From the NCBI GenBank assembly GCA_026874595.1, contig CM049319.1:65771417-65835416 (forward strand): a DNA stretch of 64,000 bases, written 5' to 3'. Of the stretch, positions 58,701 through 64,000 are shown piece by piece (position 1 is the first letter of the stretch; every line of letters begins with the position of its first letter). The notes beneath the pieces were generated by a model that ran no database searches, was not told where the DNA came from, and saw only the letters and a list, made by a program, of their open reading frames with translations. Both the position numbers and the translations under genes were made by a program. Origin of the DNA: Sipunculus nudus. Lineage: Eukaryota; Annelida; Sipuncula; Golfingiida; Sipunculidae.

Positions 58701-59221
58701 GTTTATATGATGTATTATATATTGCGTATAATATACAATGGAAACACTATGAGGATTGCGGAGAACACGTCATTCCTCGCTAACAAATGGTTGAGCTGGT
58801 AGACATACCGCCAGATGGTAAGTTTCTATTATTGTTCATGTGAACAGATATGTACATGTCTAGAAGGTAAAGCGTGAACAGAATATCTTGATAAGATAAT
58901 GTTGCTCCAGGTGAAAATAAAACTAGTATCTGGCGCCTAGCGAATCCCCTGGTTTGTTTACACACTATTGGTTTAAGAAATGAAGTCTGTGTTAGATGTT
59001 TTTATGTGGGTGCTTATATAGACGTGGGACATGATCAGCAGACAACGGTATTTATACTAATAGGAGCCCAAGGGTCAATACAAAAACATGGAAAGCCACT
59101 GCAGACTACGTTTACATCTTGCTTTTTAGATCGTCAATATTAAAACTAATGCTGTCAGATCTTTATCATTTATAGATTATTTTGTTGTATGCTCATATTT
59201 ACATATGTATATAATTTCATT
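57307..59221. other. Unannotated stretch with one AT tract
   Basis: AT-rich sequence with an (AC)n/(AT)n tract at 58649-58699. No coding features supported. Several candidate minus-strand donors in phase 1 exist (for example at 58045 and 58820), but none is preceded by a hydrophobic signal peptide. Confidence 0.4.
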
Positions 59222-59821
59222 TCAGCCTATGGTAAAATGACAGGTAATCTTCCGAAACCACGCACAGAAATCCTAAAAACCTCATTCTTCTACGCAGGCA
59301 GTGCTTTATGGAATAGCCTTCCGACAAAATTAAAAAATGCCAACAATCTGAAAAGCTTTTAAAGGCTAGCGCGCACATATTTCTTTGCATATAATCCAAA
59401 GGTAGAATAATTACCTTTCAATTTCTACTTGTATAGCTAAATAATACTAATATTTGAGCGTCATCTAATTTTTCATTACAGTACTTATGCGCATCGTGTG
59501 TAGACTTTTATATATACATTTCATTTATATTGTACACAATTGTGCTTAATATGTATTTTAATTTCGTTTTATGTATTTAGTAACTCTGTTGCATACTTTT
59601 CGTAATGAAACTCGACCACATTTATTTGTACTTCAACTTTAGCTGTCACCGCGTTTTCGCTTAAAATTTCTGTGATTGCATGGTGTAATTTTAGTTTATT
59701 TACTTATTTAATATTGTATTTTATTGTGATGTATCTATGTATTACAGGGCCCTTATAAAAACAGAATTTTATTCTGATAAAGGCTACCCTGAAAGATATA
59801 GTAATAAATAAATAAATAAAT
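59222..59821 (+). mobile_element. LINE 3' end (non-LTR retrotransposon)
   Basis: The plus strand encodes the C-terminal motif of LINE reverse transcriptase ORFs: LPKPRTEILKTSFFYAGSA, then LWNSLPTKLKNA and LKSF, followed by a stop within FKR. A ~400-bp 3' UTR follows, ending GGCTACCCTGAAAGATATAG and an (AATA)n tail (59802-59821). It is 5'-truncated as usual. The exact clade is not assigned. Confidence 0.82.
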
Positions 59822-59902
59822 CATTTATGTGGCATTTCTGGGGTACTTAAAAAGTGCCCATGCCTGGGATCCTCCTAAAACCTGATTGTTTAGTCCTAAA
59901 AG

Positions 59903-59904
<2 letters not shown>

Positions 59905-59963
<59 letters not shown>
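59905..59963. repeat. (AT)n microsatellite
   Basis: Pure AT tract. Confidence 0.97.
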
Positions 59964-59967
<4 letters not shown>

Positions 59968-60419
59968 TTAAAATCTTGTAACAGTAAATATAACGTTCCA
60001 TACGATCTTAATTCGCTCTTTGAGGAAATATATTTAAGTAGAAATCATAGTTTTGTATACTAAAGTGCGATGGTTTGCTTTTGCACGAATCTTCAGTTTT
60101 ATAATAATAAATGGAAATCTTTTATATACGCTGACCTGACTTCCAGTGACCCTTGTGTTAAAAGGGCATGACCCGGATATCTTTTGAACAGTTATAGGAG
60201 GTCACGGTTGGGCGTACTTCTTGACTGCGGGTGACCGTATTTGAGAATAATTTGCATTTGGTTTGTATGGAAGGACACATCCCTTGTATTTACATCCCAC
60301 CTTAGGCATCTGATGGTTGACTTACTCAGGAATGTGACAGGGGTTAGAGAAGGGGATGTGGGATTGTTGCGCATACCTTTCGGCAAGGGGCGCACAGGCA
60401 TAGATCTGTGTATACTATA

Positions 60420-60620
60420 AGTTATGTTCACGAGCGGTTCAAATTCGCGTTGTTCGAAAATGGAAAATTGTCGCAAAAATAAAATCTTCGTGAATAAGAT
60501 AGCCAACATACAAAGTGTTTTTATTTATTTTCGTGAAATCGTGAAAATGAAACACTCGCGAAACATTTCGAAAGTGAAAATCGAGAAAATATATCCGCGC
60601 GAATATGAAACCAACCACAG
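60420..60620. repeat. TCGCGAA-rich repeat fragment
   Basis: Short stretch with recurring TTCGCG/CGCGAA/TTCGTGAA words in AT-rich context (for example TTCGTGAAATCGTGAAAATG). The style is that of a degraded interspersed repeat. No coding. Confidence 0.45.
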
Positions 60621-60910
60621 GATATCTTTATATACTTCTGTCTATACATTTATGTCCGTATATATAAAAACAGTGATATTTGAAAGAATACCGATATTAA
60701 ATTTTGGATAGAATCTGCGTAATACTTCATTAATCTTGTCACATACTGGATATATGTATTTAAAACAATAAATCATTACTTCATAGGAACTGGGAATCGG
60801 TGAAAATAATTTTATTAATGAAAACAATAATAATCATTTGTGGTGGATGCTTGTTTCATTTATCTTGGTTTCTTATTTATCCTAAGACATATTCAGGAAT
60901 ATAGTCCCGA

Positions 60911-60914
<4 letters not shown>

Positions 60915-60992
<78 letters not shown>
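60915..60992. repeat. (AT)n microsatellite
   Basis: Longest pure AT tract in the window, about 78 bp. Confidence 0.97.
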
Positions 60993-60994
<2 letters not shown>

Positions 60995-62759
60995 ATCACT
61001 CGTAGCAAATGAAATAATCCCTTAATCGACACTCAATGTAAATTATAAAACGACAATAAAAAAAAAGAAAAATGTTTGAAAACAAAAACATACTGCAAGT
61101 TTATTTTTTACTTGCAGATCAGTGAAGTCTGGAATCAGAGAGACCTTAGAATAAAATTCGGTGGGGGTAAGGGATGTGACATTGTCGCTTGCAGCAGTCA
61201 AATGGAGAATGCCCCGCTTTGTACAGGCAACACAAACCTGAAAAGGGGGACGCCTTGAGCGACTTCTTTGTGAAAAGCAACCCTTCCCATTTCACTTGTT
61301 AGCCCTGTCATCAACTCTGAATACTATACATCCGAATCACAATACGCCATATCGCCTGATATACATGGATGTCCGTAAAGATTTACACGATCCCTGCCAG
61401 TCTCTTGATCCACGCGCACTTGAACCTGAGATGTAACCAAAGAACCGTGTCAAAGTCCCATTGAAAGAAGCCAGGCCTGGTTATAGCATCCTTCTGTACA
61501 TAAGGTCACTGATTCTACACGTGAACGCATACCAGCCCAGCCATGTACATAGTACATACATAGCTACATGATTGCCAGTGGCGTCAAGTGTGGGGCTGAC
61601 TCATACTCAGTCAGAGTCATAGGTGTTTTTTTTACGAATGTTCTAGTGTACACATTGTAATTATATAAATATTTTAAATATTACAGCCAAGAATATAGAA
61701 AAGAAAGTTTTTAGTTGCACAATAGAAACTATGGATGAGGTGGTTAAAAATCCTCTGATAATGCAGATCCATCAAGTAGATAGGGCTGAGATGTAACCAT
61801 AGTTTATCATTCTCATTATTGATACATCTCATTTAAAGAATAGCAGAGGGATGACTACATTGATTATTCCCTCTTGCTAAAAGGTTAGGGGATGTATACG
61901 ACTAATACTAGTATACCCCCACCAACCTACTGCTTGCTGAGCAATGTAAATACATTCGAGGGACAAGTTGCAGTTGAAGGCTTCATAATGTCAAGCTGCG
62001 TCGGCCTCATGCCAAATTATTAATACTATATTATGTTAAAAACGATGAAACTAAGCGAGTTCCTTAAATTAAATGTAAGTGCAAAGCCAATTACATATAC
62101 TTAATTATGGGATTTCTTACTCGCCCTTGCCTATATAATGTATAGATGCATTTAATAAGTCACACACCGCAACAAATTAACATATGTAAACTAATAAGTT
62201 TATAAATATAAATTTATTTTAATATTTTAAAAGATAATGTTCCGCTTTTTAGAAAGAAAAAGAAAAGAGAACGAAGTGAGATATTATCCTAACTACTTTA
62301 TGCATGAGTCAAGTCGCTAAAAGAAAAAGAGGCAAACAAGCAACCAAATAACCAATATAATATTAAAGATATATCAGCCCTCGCAACCGCATTGAAATGA
62401 ATAAAAATAAGTAACAAAGGACCATGCAGGGGTAGACGTATTTTCGCGAATTTTACATCATCGTTTTCATCATCAAGAGCCATGAAATCCCCTCTTGAAA
62501 ATAGAATTGGAACGAGTCTACACCCAGACGAGAGCTGAGTCAGACAGGGACAAGTTGTCCACTTCGATCGAGTCTTTTGGCGAGAACTCTGTAAACACAG
62601 AGGACCTAGTTTCCTAATGTTTCTGGCCATATCAGCGTTTTTCTTTCAAGCAGTGATCGATCCTGTTGACAGTTTTATGCCGGGTTTATTCAGTGCTCGA
62701 GAGATAAGGTTTCAGTAGATTTTGTTATGATGTTCTGACATGGCTAGCGCAGGATATTT
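60993..62759. other. Unannotated stretch
   Basis: No gene supported. A 110-codon minus-strand frame (62630-62298) lacks any recognised domain or splice context. Confidence 0.4.
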
Positions 62760-63110
62760 TTGATTCCCGCAAAGGAGGGTTTGCGTTCATTCCCGTTCGT
62801 GTGTGTGTTTGGTTTTACCTGCATGTGTTTGTTCACATCATACCTCCCGAAATCATGAACAGAGTCTCATGAAATGTTCAGGGCGTTTCAGGACTGGGCC
62901 GTGAAAGAACCGATTAGATTTTGGTGTGTATCGGAAACACGATCCGGGTCCAGGAATGATTTCCAGGAATATTCACAAATGTATATTCATTTATACACGG
63001 ATGAACCTGGGATTATGGGTCGAATAGGTGAATGCAAACACGGGTTTGGGGAAACTTCTGCACGAATGAACCTGGGTGTATGGGCCGAATTAGTGAACGC
63101 AAACACGTTG
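62760..63110. repeat. Dispersed repeat, copy 2 (partner at 8130-8405)
   Basis: Shares ordered blocks with 8130-8405 and has a second tandem copy of the last module (GAATGAACCTGGGTGTATGGGCC). The 88-codon frame across it is caused by the module repeat. Confidence 0.7.
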
Positions 63111-63714
63111 GCATGCATTCCTGAAGATGCACAATTCTAGTTATTTCTGTCGCTGGCTATATCTGAATTCCCAAAATATCTTTACAAAGGGATTCTTACA
63201 AAACATATTATATTCACCAAGAACTACCTGGTTTTGTATTTTTAAAATAAATTCAATCTGTACAGTTTGGGAATAACTTATGGCAGCTTATCACAAAAAA
63301 AAATTATTTTACAGAGAAAAAATCGAACATGGAGGAATATTGCCCCGTGTGTAAACTTTAATATACATTATATGTTTCGGATCGTGTGTTACCGTGAGTG
63401 AAACATCGCGTCTCAATCGTTTTGGAGATAACGTATCGTTACAGGCTTTATGACAACTTTAGCTGATTATGTTGTCCTATACACTGCAGCCCGTTGCAAT
63501 TAGCCCGTATACCGGTACTACAGGCCGCTTCAACTTCCTATAGACTTGCTTTACTATCGAATTGGTTAAAACCTCCAGACACAGACAAATGTAAAGGGCG
63601 ACTTGTGAATCGAGTGAGACACTTGTATATTTCAGTTAACAATATATGAATATTTTTTGAGAGTGCGTTTGATCACTTGTTTCCATGGTGCATGTTTTAG
63701 CCCTATTTTCTTTT

Positions 63715-63748
<34 letters not shown>

Positions 63749-64000
63749 TACATGTCGATATACAACAGCCGTTTATGGGAGATAAAATACACAGACAGCA
63801 GATCGACTAACACCAAGGGATTGAGGCTGTGCACACGTGGTGTTTACAACACAGAGAAGAGAAAAATGTTCTGTCTGCTTTCGAATACACTGAAAGCTTG
63901 GCTGCTTCGTAAATATTAGTTCTAGCAACGGGAGGTCAGGAATTGTTAGACATTTGGATACCCAAAAAAAATATCTGGTATAAACCAGCGCTATTGCGGC
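63111..64000. other. Right-edge stretch with poly-T
   Basis: Non-coding by inspection. A poly-T run (63710-63745) could be the reverse-complement tail of a retrocopy, but no body was recognised on its right side. Confidence 0.4.

Noticed and set aside
62298-62630. 110-codon minus-strand frame as possible first exon of gene B
   Set aside because: No signal peptide, poor donor sites, and no phase-1 junction in a hydrophobic segment.

Overview
The window looks like nuclear DNA of a marine invertebrate, most likely a mollusc. It is AT-rich and intron-rich, has no operons, and is full of (AT)n tracts, satellites, Penelope, Ty3/gypsy and Helitron remnants and short TIR elements. The mollusc assignment is an inference from the style of the repeats, not from a named gene.

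The only cellular genes I can support are two tandem paralogues on the minus strand. I assembled them from splice signals and reading-frame phase. Gene B runs from 49606 down to a stop at 23156 in ten visible exons; its first exon, with the start of the signal peptide, was not found. It encodes about 400 residues made of four six-cysteine repeats, followed by a hydrophobic C-terminus typical of a GPI-anchor signal. Gene A lies downstream: exon 1 (signal peptide) at 12032-11987, exon 2 at 6137-6023, exon 3 at 2503-2361. It continues off the left edge. Exons 2 and 3 of A match the first repeat exons of B in phase, cysteine spacing and (exon 2) exact length. I could not assign the family. The products are predicted to be secreted or surface-anchored disulfide-rich proteins.

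Layout. 1-2100: 30-bp minisatellite. 2361-12032: gene A with repeat-filled introns. 12595-17340: broken Gmr1-like Ty3/gypsy element (gag, protease, integrase, then the RT linker where it is cut off), split by a 1275-bp Helitron at 13908-15182. 17345-22620: intergenic. 22676-22903: palindromic Penelope terminal fragment with two hammerhead ribozymes. 22955-23106: small TIR element. 23156-49606: gene B. Its introns hold a degenerate 60-bp array, a 61-bp satellite split by a modular element, further modular elements, a decayed Penelope element (RT plus GIY-YIG, hammerhead at its 3' end), and two TIR elements. 49607-64000: probably first intron or 5' flank of gene B, with a MITE, a C-rich array, a second large copy of the modular element (54122-57306), a LINE 3' end and (AT)n tracts.

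The most notable items are the exon-pair six-cysteine gene family, the hammerhead ribozymes in the Penelope termini, the integrase-before-RT gypsy element with its cleanly placed Helitron, and a hairpin-ended modular repeat family dense in nuclear-receptor-like half sites.
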